The notes beneath the pieces were generated by a model. The model saw only the letters and a program-made list of their open reading frames with translations. It searched no databases and was not told the origin of the DNA. A DNA stretch of 7,593 bases from an uncultured Collinsella sp. GTDB lineage: Bacteria; Actinomycetota; Coriobacteriia; Coriobacteriales; Coriobacteriaceae. The position numbers were made by a program, and so were the translations under genes. Below are positions 1 through 6,227 of this stretch, piece after piece (position 1 is the stretch's first letter; each line of letters opens with the position of its first letter). Where the stretch lies: assembly GCA_900552145.1 (NCBI GenBank), contig URYW01000084.1, forward strand, positions 1-7,593, written 5' to 3'.

Positions 1-36
1 TAGCGACGGGTACGCCCGCCCCTCACATTACGTCTA

Positions 37-699
37 TTAGATAGCGAAAAGTTTAGCAAGCTCGGCCACCGAGTGCACCACTGCATCGGCACCCGCCGCC
101 TCGTGCTCGCCCGGCGCCGCCGCGCCCGAATAGATACCAATGCACGGCACGCTCATCGCGTGCGCGCCCTCGATGTCGTTAAAGCGATCGCCGATCATCA
201 CGGCATCGTCCGCCGTTGCACCGAGCTCCGCCAGGGCATCGCGAACCGAATCGGCCTTGGTCTCGCGCCCCTGCGGTGGATTCATGCCAACCACCGCCTC
301 AAACTGAGAAAGTCCCAGCTCTCCCACCATGTCGATACACTTCGCCTCCATGCGTGACGTTGCCACGGCCAAGCGATGCCCCTGCGCGACAAGGCCATCG
401 AGCAGCTCGGGGATTCCGTCGAACACGGGATACTCTTCCGGTCCCAGCTCATCAAAAAAGGCACGGTACTCGTCAGCCACCACAAGCGACTCCTCGCGGG
501 AGAAGCCATAAAAGTCGTGAAAGCTCTTCCACAGGGGCGGCCCGATCATGCGGCGCAGGTCACCCATCTGCGCCTCCGAAAACCCGCGCGCGGCCAACGT
601 CTTGCGCGTCGAGGTCATCACCGCCCGACCCGTATCGGCCACCGTGCCGTCAAAATCGAACAGCACAACCGGCCGCTTGCATATCTCCAGCGCCTCCAT
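37..699 (-). CDS. HAD-superfamily phosphatase, phosphoglycolate phosphatase-like (Gph/PpaX type)
   Basis: Predicted cytosolic Mg-dependent phosphohydrolase of HAD subfamily IA, 220 residues, the normal size for this group. Motif I is DFDGT with nucleophile D15 and acid/base D17; motif II is the T-S pair at 114-115 (AVATSR); motif III is K148; motif IV is GDRFND with D171 and D175. The helical cap lies at about residues 25-95. I chose the ATG at 697-699 because a purine-rich GGGAAGAGGG lies just upstream and the protein then begins a few residues before motif I; an in-frame ATG at 730-732 would add 11 unremarkable residues. The gene is divergent from the DegV-family gene. Family members dephosphorylate phosphoglycolate, pyrophosphate or sugar phosphates; the substrate cannot be read from the sequence. 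No clear terminator is visible in the 36 bases after the stop. Confidence 0.9.
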   Translation of the reverse strand: MEALEICKRPVVLFDFDGTVADTGRAVMTSTRKTLAARGFSEAQMGDLRRMIGPPLWKSFHDFYGFSREESLVVADEYRAFFDELGPEEYPVFDGIPELLDGLVAQGHRLAVATSRMEAKCIDMVGELGLSQFEAVVGMNPPQGRETKADSVRDALAELGATADDAVMIGDRFNDIEGAHAMSVPCIGIYSGAAAPGEHEAAGADAVVHSVAELAKLFAI

Positions 700-740
700 C
701 GGTATCCCTCTTCCCCAGTTGATGAATTCCACACTGACAC

Positions 741-799
741 TTCAAACTGTTGACTATTCAACAATTGAACCTAGCAATGTGGAACGACTCTACTATACT
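741..799. promoter_or_regulatory. Divergent intergenic region with overlapping TTGAA/TTCAA inverted repeats and a candidate -10 box
   Basis: The gap between the divergent HAD and DegV-family genes is much more AT-rich than the genes. It contains overlapping dyads: TCAA-4-TTGA (742-753), GTTGA-4-TCAAC (749-762) and TTCAA-3-TTGAA (757-769). Together they form a chain of half-sites about one helical turn apart. TATACT at 794-799 is a good -10 match for the plus-strand gene, but no -35 hexamer sits at the right distance. TTGACT (750-755) and TTGAAC (765-770) are too far upstream, which would fit an activator-dependent or weak promoter. The dyads could be an operator serving both directions; no regulator is encoded nearby. 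Confidence 0.4.
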
Positions 800-855
800 T
801 GTCGCACTTTGCTCTCAGAAGGCGGCGCCGTCGCGCCCCAACGAAAGGTGCAATT

Positions 856-1716
856 ATGTCTTTTGCCATCATAACCGACTCCACGTCGGACATCTCCCCC
901 GCCCGTGCTCAAGAGCTTGGCATCTACGTCATTCCGCTGCATGTGATTATCGAGGGCGAGGACCTGCTCGACCAGGTGCAGATTACCGCCCAGGAGTACG
1001 TCGCCCGCATGGCCGGCTCCGAGCAGCTGCCACACACCTCGCAGCCGAGCGCCGGCGAGTTCAAGGCACTCTTTGACCGCGTGCGCGCCGACGGCCACGA
1101 TAGCGCCATCTTTATCTCGCTGTGCAGCGAGTGGTCCGCCTGCTATGCCAACGCCAGTTTGACGGCCGAAACGCACGAACTCGACGTGCGCTGCATCGAT
1201 TCGCGCACCGGCTCGGGCGCCGAGGGCCTGCTGGTGGAGTACGCGCTGGCCATGCGCGAGGACGGCCGCAGCCTGGACGAGACCGAGGCGCAGATCCGCG
1301 CGACGCTGCCCGACGCCCACCTGCTGCTGATTCCCCGCACGCTCGAGAACCTCGTTAAGAACGGCCGCGCGCCCAAGCTCGCCGGCCAGCTCACGCAGAT
1401 GCTCAACATTCGCCTGGCCGTTTCGCCGGAGTGGAAATCGGGCGAGATCAAGGCCATCAAAAAGGGCCGCGGCGCCAAGCGCATCGTCGCCAACACCATG
1501 GCCGATTGCCTCGCATTTTTGGCCGAGCACCCGGGCTCCAGCGTGCGCGTGCTCACGACCGGCGCCGCCGAGGAGCAGGAGCTCGTCAACCAAGCGCTCG
1601 CGGGCCAAGACTACGTAGACGCCGGCACCGGCCCCATCGGCTGCACCATCGCCACCCATGTAGGCATCGACGCCATCGCCATCAGCTACTGCCCCCGATA
1701 CCAACCTGCCAATTAG
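856..1716 (+). CDS. DegV-family fatty-acid-binding protein (FakB-like)
   Basis: A 286-residue two-domain DegV protein. In this family the protein binds a fatty acid in a buried tunnel and, in Firmicutes, presents it to the kinase FakA for phosphorylation before use in phospholipid synthesis. Visible signatures are the N-terminal TDSTSD (7-12), TSQPS (61-65) in the lipid head-group site, the SLCSEWSACY loop (88-97) where many homologues have S-x-L-S-G-T-Y, the IDSRTGS strand (114-120), TLENLVKNGR (162-171) and the C-terminal GTGPIG...THVG segment (257-270) with H268. The start at 856 is set by AAAGGTG five bases before the ATG; the longer frame from 799 would add an arginine-rich leader with no support. 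No FakA gene lies in the window, so the partner must be elsewhere. It was probably once convergent with the LOG-family gene. Confidence 0.92.
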   Translation: MSFAIITDSTSDISPARAQELGIYVIPLHVIIEGEDLLDQVQITAQEYVARMAGSEQLPHTSQPSAGEFKALFDRVRADGHDSAIFISLCSEWSACYANASLTAETHELDVRCIDSRTGSGAEGLLVEYALAMREDGRSLDETEAQIRATLPDAHLLLIPRTLENLVKNGRAPKLAGQLTQMLNIRLAVSPEWKSGEIKAIKKGRGAKRIVANTMADCLAFLAEHPGSSVRVLTTGAAEEQELVNQALAGQDYVDAGTGPIGCTIATHVGIDAIAISYCPRYQPAN

Positions 1717-1731
1717 GGCTACCCATACCAC

Positions 1732-1797
1732 TTGCGGTGAAATAGGGACTGTTTTTGGCTTATCAGCCGCAAATCAATCCCTATTCCACCGCAACTT
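1732..1797. repeat. 66-bp palindromic repeat, copy 1
   Basis: This is an almost perfect hairpin: a 20-base left arm starting TTGCGGTG and a right arm ending CACCGCAA. A second copy at 5425-5490 matches at 61 of 66 positions; four of the five differences fall in the loop (1760-1766) and one at the inner end of the right arm (1777). Conserved arms with a drifting loop point to selection on the folded form. It lies 15 bases after the DegV stop, in the same orientation as copy 2. It resembles a REP/MITE-type intergenic element; there is no coding content and no clear target-site duplication. Confidence 0.85.
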
Positions 1798-1817
1798 AGA
1801 AGCAGTTCATTTGGGAC

Positions 1818-1866
1818 GGGGCTAAAAAGACTGGTATCAAACGTTTCAGACCAGTCTTTTAGCCCC
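1818..1866. terminator. Strong bidirectional rho-independent terminator
   Basis: Left arm 1818-1835 (GGGGCTAAAAAGACTGGT) pairs with right arm 1850-1866 (ACCAGTCTTTTAGCCCC), with one unpaired base and a 14-base loop. The core stem AGACTGGT/ACCAGTCT is followed by a T-run in either direction, and a further ATTTTA follows on the plus side. It lies 100 bases after the DegV-family gene and 12 bases after the stop of the LOG 3' fragment on the other strand. This is where a shared terminator between two convergent genes would sit. Confidence 0.85.
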
Positions 1867-1878
1867 ATTTTACCTACC

Positions 1879-1935
1879 CTACATCAGCCCGCTCAGGGCG
1901 ATGTCGACGGCTTCGTTGAGGTCGTCGGTGATGTG
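1879..1935. repeat. Left direct repeat of LOG 3' end (attL-like)
   Basis: 57 bases identical to 6228-6284, in the same orientation. The match begins at or within a base of the stop codon (CTA on the plus strand); the flanking bases on the stop side are unrelated. The arrangement is like an attachment site at the 3' end of a gene. Confidence 0.8.
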
Positions 1936-2022
1936 GACAAGGTCTGGATCGAGTGGGCTGATCATGCCGGCATCCATCACCGGGCCGTTGAGCCAGTCGA
2001 ACAGGCCCCTCGCGGTACCCAC
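1879..2022 (-). pseudogene. Displaced 3' end of a LOG-family gene
   Basis: On the minus strand this encodes the last 42 residues of a LOG-family protein, from GLFDWLNGPV to IALSGLM plus stop. It matches residues 211-252 of the intact gene at 6228-6986. The 130 bases from the stop inward differ at 10 positions; 8 are synonymous and 2 are conservative (L to F, E to D). Beyond that the match weakens, with a 6-base gap, and ends near the shared GTGGGTA at 2016-2022. Further upstream the frame runs to an ATG at 2118 through unrelated sequence, so a small fused ORF of 79 codons exists, but nothing suggests it is a working gene. Confidence 0.88.
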
Positions 2023-2426
2023 TGGACAAAAAATGGCAAATATGAGTACCGCCACCAAATTAGTAGCAGCAAAATCTCGCCGGAATTGATCATTTCGATC
2101 AATTCCACGTCTTGCCAAGGCTCAAAATTCCGTGTTTAGTGGGTTAGATATATAGAATAATGTGGAATTGGTATTCTATTCTTACCAAATGTTATGAGAC
2201 TACATTAACAACAGTACTCATATTTGACGTTATTTGACCACGGAGTCATTCGAGGACCCCTCCCCACGCCGCCAACACGCCCCATAGCCGCCAAAACACC
2301 TTTAACAACAGCCGCCGCACGTTTTGGCACCGGCTAATTGCCACTCACGGATCGGTACCCCACTATTACCGAACCAAAATCGAAGTCGCGTATCTCATAA
2401 AGCTGAAATGACGTACCCTCATCCCA
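2023..2426. other. Gene-free, AT-rich leader region of the island with several inverted repeats
   Basis: About 400 bases between the LOG fragment and the helicase gene with no credible gene. It holds an exact hairpin (2082-2106), the pair CAATTCCAC/GTGGAATTG (2100-2108 and 2162-2170), TAGAATA/TATTCTA (2153-2159 and 2172-2178), a tandem TATTTGAC repeat exactly 10 bases apart (2221-2228 and 2231-2238) and GCCAAAAC/GTTTTGGC (2290-2297 and 2321-2328). The promoter of the helicase gene must lie here, but I could not find a convincing -35/-10 pair. The spaced and inverted half-sites would suit a regulator or recombinase binding region. Confidence 0.5.
2082..2106. repeat. Perfect 10-bp inverted repeat with 5-base spacer
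   Basis: GGAATTGATC, spacer ATTTC, GATCAATTCC. Its right arm continues into CAATTCCAC, whose inverted copy GTGGAATTG lies 53 bases further on at 2162-2170, so the GGAATTG unit occurs three times. It has no T-tract, so it is more likely a protein-binding site than a terminator. Confidence 0.6.
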
Positions 2427-5381
2427 ATGAACGCTGACAAGAATGGCATTCAAATGAGCAACGCCGTGCATCAATACGCCCTTTTCGGGAACGCCTTATT
2501 CAAACTCAATAAAACGGTTGTCCACGCTTCAGATCCGCGTAAGCAGATCGTAATCTGTAGCAACGGTCCAGACATCCGTTACGCAACACTCGAAGAATGG
2601 GACAAAGCCGGCAAATCTTTCGGCGAACGTGCACAGACCGAGGGCATCGTTACCAGCGCGAGCCCAGCGCGCGACAAACTCGAGCTCTTTCGCAATCTTT
2701 TTACCGGCCGCAAAGATGTGCACGCTCACGGGTATCGCAGAAAAGACGGGGGCATCGGCTATACACCCGCCTGCGCAAATGAGTGGAAGCCAGGCATTTG
2801 CCCCAAAGCAAACCATCACAGAATTAAATGCGCTGAATGTCGCAGCCGCACATTCCTTGAGCTGAACGATGCCGCCATTATCGCCCATTTCAAAGGCAGC
2901 GACGACAGGCTCCGGGACGTCATAGGTCAATATGTTCTCGACAAAGACTGCAACACAAATGTCCTTGTCATTGATTTTGACAAAGCCGATTGGAAAGAAG
3001 CGACAAACGCTATCAGGCTTGTCGTAAAAAACCATGGAATTAACGCTGCGGTCGAGCGATCAAGGTCAGGCAACGGCGCGCATATCTGGTTTTTCTTCCT
3101 AGAACCTATAAACGCAAAGACAGCACGAGATTTCGGTAGCTGCCTTATCGCCGAAGCAGCGGCACTCAACAAGACAATCACCTTCGAAGCCTTTGACCGA
3201 ATGATACCCGCGCAGTCCACCATTCCTGAAGGCGGCTTTGGAAATCTCATTGCGCTGCCCTTTCAGGGAAAAGCGCAGCGGGAAGGAAACAGCGTATTTG
3301 TTGACGAACGATTCGAGCCCTTTCCCGACCAATGGCTTTACCTTTCGCAAATCCAACTAATCTCGCGTGCGACGGTGGATCGTCTGATCGAGGACACCAA
3401 AAACAAACCGCTTGGAATAGCAACAGCTGCAGCGACAAACAAAACCAGGCGCAATGTCCAAAAGCCACGAAAGCGGCTCCCGCTCACGCCACGAGACTTC
3501 CCCTCGAACCTGCTCGTCACACAAGCCGATATGCTCTACATCCCCGAAAAGTCTCTGAGCCCGGCAGCTCAAATGGAAATCCGCAGGCTTGCGACATTTG
3601 CCAACCCGGAGTTCTTCCGTGCGCAATCTATGCATCAATCAGTATTCGGCAAACCGCGACTCATAGACCTCAGCGAACTTAGAGATGGCCGCGTCGCGAT
3701 TCCCAGAGGCTGCAGAGCCCAACTTGAGCAGCTGATTCAAGAAGCCCACGTTACTGCCCATTATTCAGACGAACGTAGCACGGGCAATCCAATTGAGATG
3801 GCATTCAAAGGGACCCTTCATCCCGAACAGCAAATTGCCGCCGACCAGATGCTTGAATACGAAGACGGAATCATGTCTGCGCCAACGGGCTTCGGTAAAA
3901 CTGTCATCGGAGCTTATCTTATTGCCGCCGTTGGTCTTCCGGCGCTCGTCATTGTTCCAAAGACCGCGCTCATAGCCCAATGGAAATCGCAGCTCGAACG
4001 ATTTCTCGACATTACGGACACCAGAGAGCCGGTCCGAACGCCAAAAGGACGAATCAGCAAAAAGCAACCTCCCCTTATTGGACAAATCGGAGGGGGCAAA
4101 ACCGCCGTCAGCGACCTTATCGACGTCGCTTCCTTTCAGTCGCTATCTGGCAAAGACTCCCAAACCGGGGAGCCGATAGTTAAGAACCTTGTTCGTAATT
4201 ACGGCCTCATTATCTGCGACGAATGCCACCATGCTGCCGCGCCACAGCTCGAGCTCGTCCTCAAGTCCGCTCCAGCCAAATATATATATGGCCTCTCCGC
4301 GACACCCGAGCGCTCCGACGGACTCACGCGGGCGCTCTCGATGCTCTGCGGCCCGCTTCGCTATGTCATCGATCCAAAAACACAGGCAATTCAGCAGGGC
4401 ATCCAGCGCATCGTTCGACCGAGATTTACCGGCATTCGGCTATCCGCCTACGAGCCGGATGCAAGCTTCAATCAGATTCTCGATATGCTGTGTGCACATG
4501 CGGCAAGAAACGAATTGATTGTCGATGACGCCCTCGAAGCAGCGTCAAACGGTCGACATCCGCTCATACTATCCAAAAGGAAAAAGCATGCTGAGGAACT
4601 GTTCAGGTTGCTTAATGATCGCAGACACGAGCCCATACTCTTAACCGGAGAAATCGGCGCCAAAGAAAGAAAAGCGATACTGAACAGTCTTCCCGGCTTT
4701 GAGCATGAACATCGAATCATCGTCGCCACCGAAAGCCTTCTGAGCGAGGGCTTCGATCTGTCCTACCTTGACACCCTTTTCATTGCCACGCCGATATCTT
4801 GGGACGGCAGCGTAACGCAGCAGGTGGGCAGACTGCATAGAAGCCACGAGGGCAAGCAACAGGTTGAGATATTCGACTACATTGACCTGTCGATACCCAT
4901 GCTCGCCCGCATGTACCAGAAAAGACTCAAGACGTACGCCAAGTTGGGGTACGAAATTTATTCAGTAGAGGACAGCGAGCAACCCGATTACAACATTCTC
5001 ATAGAGCCGGCAAACGCTATTGAGGCATTAATTAAAGACATCACCGGTGCCACAAAGAGTGCCTTCATAGCCGCATCCTACGCATCCGCCGCATGCCTCA
5101 CGAAACTCACCACCACACTCGCAGGCGCAGCCGCCCGTGGGATTACCCTTGAGGTTTATGTTGCCTCACCTCCGCGCGATGACGCGAAAGCGATTTTTGC
5201 CGAGATGAACGTCGACTATTCCGTCAAGGCCAAAGGGCGGCTGTGCGCGGCCGTGATTGACGAGGAAACTGTCTGGTACGGGACTATCCCGCTGCTGGCA
5301 TTCCCCAAGAAAGAAGACCGCAGCATCCGTTTCAAAAGCAACGAAGTCGCCGCTGAGTTTTTGAGCGAAATCCAGCAATGA
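2427..5381 (+). CDS. TOTE-type conflict protein: archaeo-eukaryotic primase, SF2 helicase, degenerate PLD-like C-terminus
   Basis: A 984-residue multidomain protein. Residues 1-85 are not recognised. Residues 86-310 match the AEP primase domain of TOTE conflict systems: a Zn-knuckle (C116, C125, C135, C138), the catalytic acids in IDFD (D183, D185), ERSRSGNGAH (210-219) with H219, FDRMIPAQ (256-263) and GGFGNLIALPFQ (269-280). Residues 460-845 are an SF2 helicase: HPEQQIAADQ (465-474), Walker A PTGFGKT (486-492), DECHH (598-602), SATP (624-627) and motif VI QQVGRLHR (798-805). Residues 875-980 look like a PLD fold (IDEETVWYGTI, 944-954), but the His and Lys of an HKD motif are missing. An in-frame TGA at 2409 excludes an earlier start; ATG 2427 has no ribosome site and ATG 2454 is possible. 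It probably acts on nucleic acid in defence against invading DNA; this is inferred from architecture. Confidence 0.85.
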   Translation: MNADKNGIQMSNAVHQYALFGNALFKLNKTVVHASDPRKQIVICSNGPDIRYATLEEWDKAGKSFGERAQTEGIVTSASPARDKLELFRNLFTGRKDVHAHGYRRKDGGIGYTPACANEWKPGICPKANHHRIKCAECRSRTFLELNDAAIIAHFKGSDDRLRDVIGQYVLDKDCNTNVLVIDFDKADWKEATNAIRLVVKNHGINAAVERSRSGNGAHIWFFFLEPINAKTARDFGSCLIAEAAALNKTITFEAFDRMIPAQSTIPEGGFGNLIALPFQGKAQREGNSVFVDERFEPFPDQWLYLSQIQLISRATVDRLIEDTKNKPLGIATAAATNKTRRNVQKPRKRLPLTPRDFPSNLLVTQADMLYIPEKSLSPAAQMEIRRLATFANPEFFRAQSMHQSVFGKPRLIDLSELRDGRVAIPRGCRAQLEQLIQEAHVTAHYSDERSTGNPIEMAFKGTLHPEQQIAADQMLEYEDGIMSAPTGFGKTVIGAYLIAAVGLPALVIVPKTALIAQWKSQLERFLDITDTREPVRTPKGRISKKQPPLIGQIGGGKTAVSDLIDVASFQSLSGKDSQTGEPIVKNLVRNYGLIICDECHHAAAPQLELVLKSAPAKYIYGLSATPERSDGLTRALSMLCGPLRYVIDPKTQAIQQGIQRIVRPRFTGIRLSAYEPDASFNQILDMLCAHAARNELIVDDALEAASNGRHPLILSKRKKHAEELFRLLNDRRHEPILLTGEIGAKERKAILNSLPGFEHEHRIIVATESLLSEGFDLSYLDTLFIATPISWDGSVTQQVGRLHRSHEGKQQVEIFDYIDLSIPMLARMYQKRLKTYAKLGYEIYSVEDSEQPDYNILIEPANAIEALIKDITGATKSAFIAASYASAACLTKLTTTLAGAAARGITLEVYVASPPRDDAKAIFAEMNVDYSVKAKGRLCAAVIDEETVWYGTIPLLAFPKKEDRSIRFKSNEVAAEFLSEIQQ

Positions 5382-5424
5382 GGAGAACCGGGGGCCGCAG
5401 CAGCGAACGGGGCGCGCCTATCAG

Positions 5425-5490
5425 TTGCGGTGAAATAGGGACTGTTTTTGGCCAATCGACCGCAAATCAGTCCCTATTCCACCGCAACTT
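5425..5490. repeat. 66-bp palindromic repeat, copy 2, overlapping the toxin stop codon
   Basis: Same element as 1732-1797 (61 of 66 identical). The arms are 20 bases with a single mismatch (5433 opposite 5481). It lies between the convergent helicase and toxin genes, 43 bases after the helicase stop. Its right arm is read on the minus strand as the last codons (V-A-V-E) and the TAG stop of the toxin gene, so the element has become part of a coding sequence. It could act as a transcript barrier for both genes but has no T-tract outside the stem. Confidence 0.85.
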
Positions 5491-5812
5491 GGAAATCGGC
5501 GATCAGCCCAGCGGACCCTGAAACAGTTTCCTCATGCGAGCCCATTCTCACCAGCCTAATCACTGGGTTAGTCTTATGGGGAAGATAAAGAACGACCACA
5601 TCGACCAAGCCATCGGATAGGTGGAAATCGATGTGGCCGTTGTAGTTTCCGCCCGGGTTTGAGAGCTCGTGGGCGCCATACTCCGCCGGAAGTGACCCAT
5701 GAGCCACAAGCTCTGCAACCGCCGCTTTAAACTCACTTTTTAGCTGCGGATGCATGCGCATCGTCCGTTTGTAGTCCGCCTTAAATTGAGCCTCGACTTT
5801 AATCTCGAACAT
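5474..5812 (-). CDS. YafQ-family mRNA-interferase toxin (RelE/ParE superfamily)
   Basis: A 112-residue basic toxin. In this superfamily, YafQ cuts mRNA on the ribosome and is neutralised by DinJ. The fold order fits: an N-terminal strand and helical hairpin with KADYKR (11-16), then HEL (48-50), the IDFH stretch (61-64) with D62 and H64, the strand VDVVVLY (70-76) and the C-terminal RLVRMGSHEE (86-95) with H93. These match the acid and histidine positions of the YafQ active site. It starts two bases after the antitoxin stop, with GAGGAA inside the antitoxin end as ribosome site, so the two are translationally coupled. It is about 20 residues longer than E. coli YafQ; residues 97-112 are an extra tail whose end is encoded by the 66-bp repeat. 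Whether this tail affects activity is unknown. Confidence 0.88.
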   Translation of the reverse strand: MFEIKVEAQFKADYKRTMRMHPQLKSEFKAAVAELVAHGSLPAEYGAHELSNPGGNYNGHIDFHLSDGLVDVVVLYLPHKTNPVIRLVRMGSHEETVSGSAGLIADFQVAVE

Positions 5813-5814
5813 CG

Positions 5815-6114
5815 CTATTCCTCATCGAGGAATGACATAAGCTCATCAGCGTTATTGAATGACGGGCTATCGTCCAGCAAAATCCCCAACTCATGAGCCT
5901 CGGCGATCACCATGGCACGCCTCGTCGCCTCGTTGGGCATCTCCGTCCTTCCTACAATCTCAAAAGGAATCTTTCGCTGATTTACCAGCTGCCGAACGGC
6001 AAGATTGAGATAGGAATTGAGGCTGAGGCCGACCGAATCCAAGAACTCAGTCGCCTGCTCCTTGAGCCCCTCTTCGAGGCGAACCGTCGTAGGCTTAACT
6101 GTTGCTGTAGACAT
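5815..6114 (-). CDS. DinJ/RelB-family antitoxin
   Basis: A 99-residue acidic antitoxin, the usual size for the family. Residues 8-47 fit a ribbon-helix-helix DNA-binding domain: strand TTVRLEE (9-15), helix, then GLSLNSYLNLAVRQLV (29-44), as in DinJ (GLSxSxAxNxFLxQxV type). Residues 50-60 include IPFEI, another family hallmark. The C-terminal part (60-99), rich in D and E, would wrap the toxin. The start has an excellent site, AGGAGGT at 6120-6126, five bases before the ATG. It is the first gene of a two-gene operon with the YafQ-type toxin and probably represses its own promoter through the palindrome just upstream. Confidence 0.9.
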   Translation of the reverse strand: MSTATVKPTTVRLEEGLKEQATEFLDSVGLSLNSYLNLAVRQLVNQRKIPFEIVGRTEMPNEATRRAMVIAEAHELGILLDDSPSFNNADELMSFLDEE

Positions 6115-6145
6115 TTGCGACCTCCTCGCCCTCGTCTTTTACACC

Positions 6146-6197
6146 AGTATACCCAATTTAAATGGCAATCTGATGTTAGATAACATCAGATTGCCAT
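6146..6197 (-). promoter_or_regulatory. Toxin-antitoxin promoter with overlapping 17-bp perfect palindrome
   Basis: On the minus strand a -10 box TATACT (6146-6151) lies about 32 bases before the antitoxin ATG. Directly upstream is a perfect dyad at 6162-6197: 17-base arms (TAACATCAGATTGCCAT and its complement) around a 2-base centre. The expected -35 position (6169-6174) falls inside the dyad and is a poor match to consensus, so a bound DinJ/RelB dimer pair would block polymerase directly. The same structure is the first hairpin after the LOG stop, 31 bases away, and may also mark the end of that transcript, though it lacks a T-run. Confidence 0.65.
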
Positions 6198-6227
6198 GCG
6201 TATTCATGTCGCGTGGGCACGATTGAT

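Noticed and set aside
793..1731. Long minus-strand ORF of 312 codons opposite the DegV gene
   Set aside because: High GC at third positions of the real gene keeps the antisense frame open; its product is low-complexity (many G, A, V runs) and has no ribosome site, while the plus strand has all DegV motifs.
1879..2118. 79-codon minus-strand ORF as a real small gene
   Set aside because: Only the LOG-derived C-terminus is meaningful; the N-terminal part is an accidental extension into unrelated sequence, so I list it as a gene fragment.
1933..2139. Plus-strand 68-codon ORF across the left end of the island
   Set aside because: Its first third is antisense to the LOG fragment and the rest is non-coding leader with inverted repeats; there is no ribosome site or recognisable protein.
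2082..2240. CRISPR array
   Set aside because: The repeats are short, irregular and mostly inverted, with no constant repeat-spacer spacing and no cas gene.
2529..3035. 168-codon minus-strand ORF inside the primase region
   Set aside because: Antisense to the conserved primase motifs; no domain or start signal of its own.
1732..5490. A composite element bounded by the two 66-bp palindromes
   Set aside because: Copy 1 lies outside the LOG duplication and copy 2 between the helicase and toxin genes, so they do not coincide with the LOG-derived boundaries; the palindromes are better read as independent insertions, though recombination between them is not excluded.
1936..6227. Integrase, transposase or relaxase within the island
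   Set aside because: I looked for recombinase signatures in all the island frames and found none; the only real genes are the large helicase protein and the toxin-antitoxin pair.
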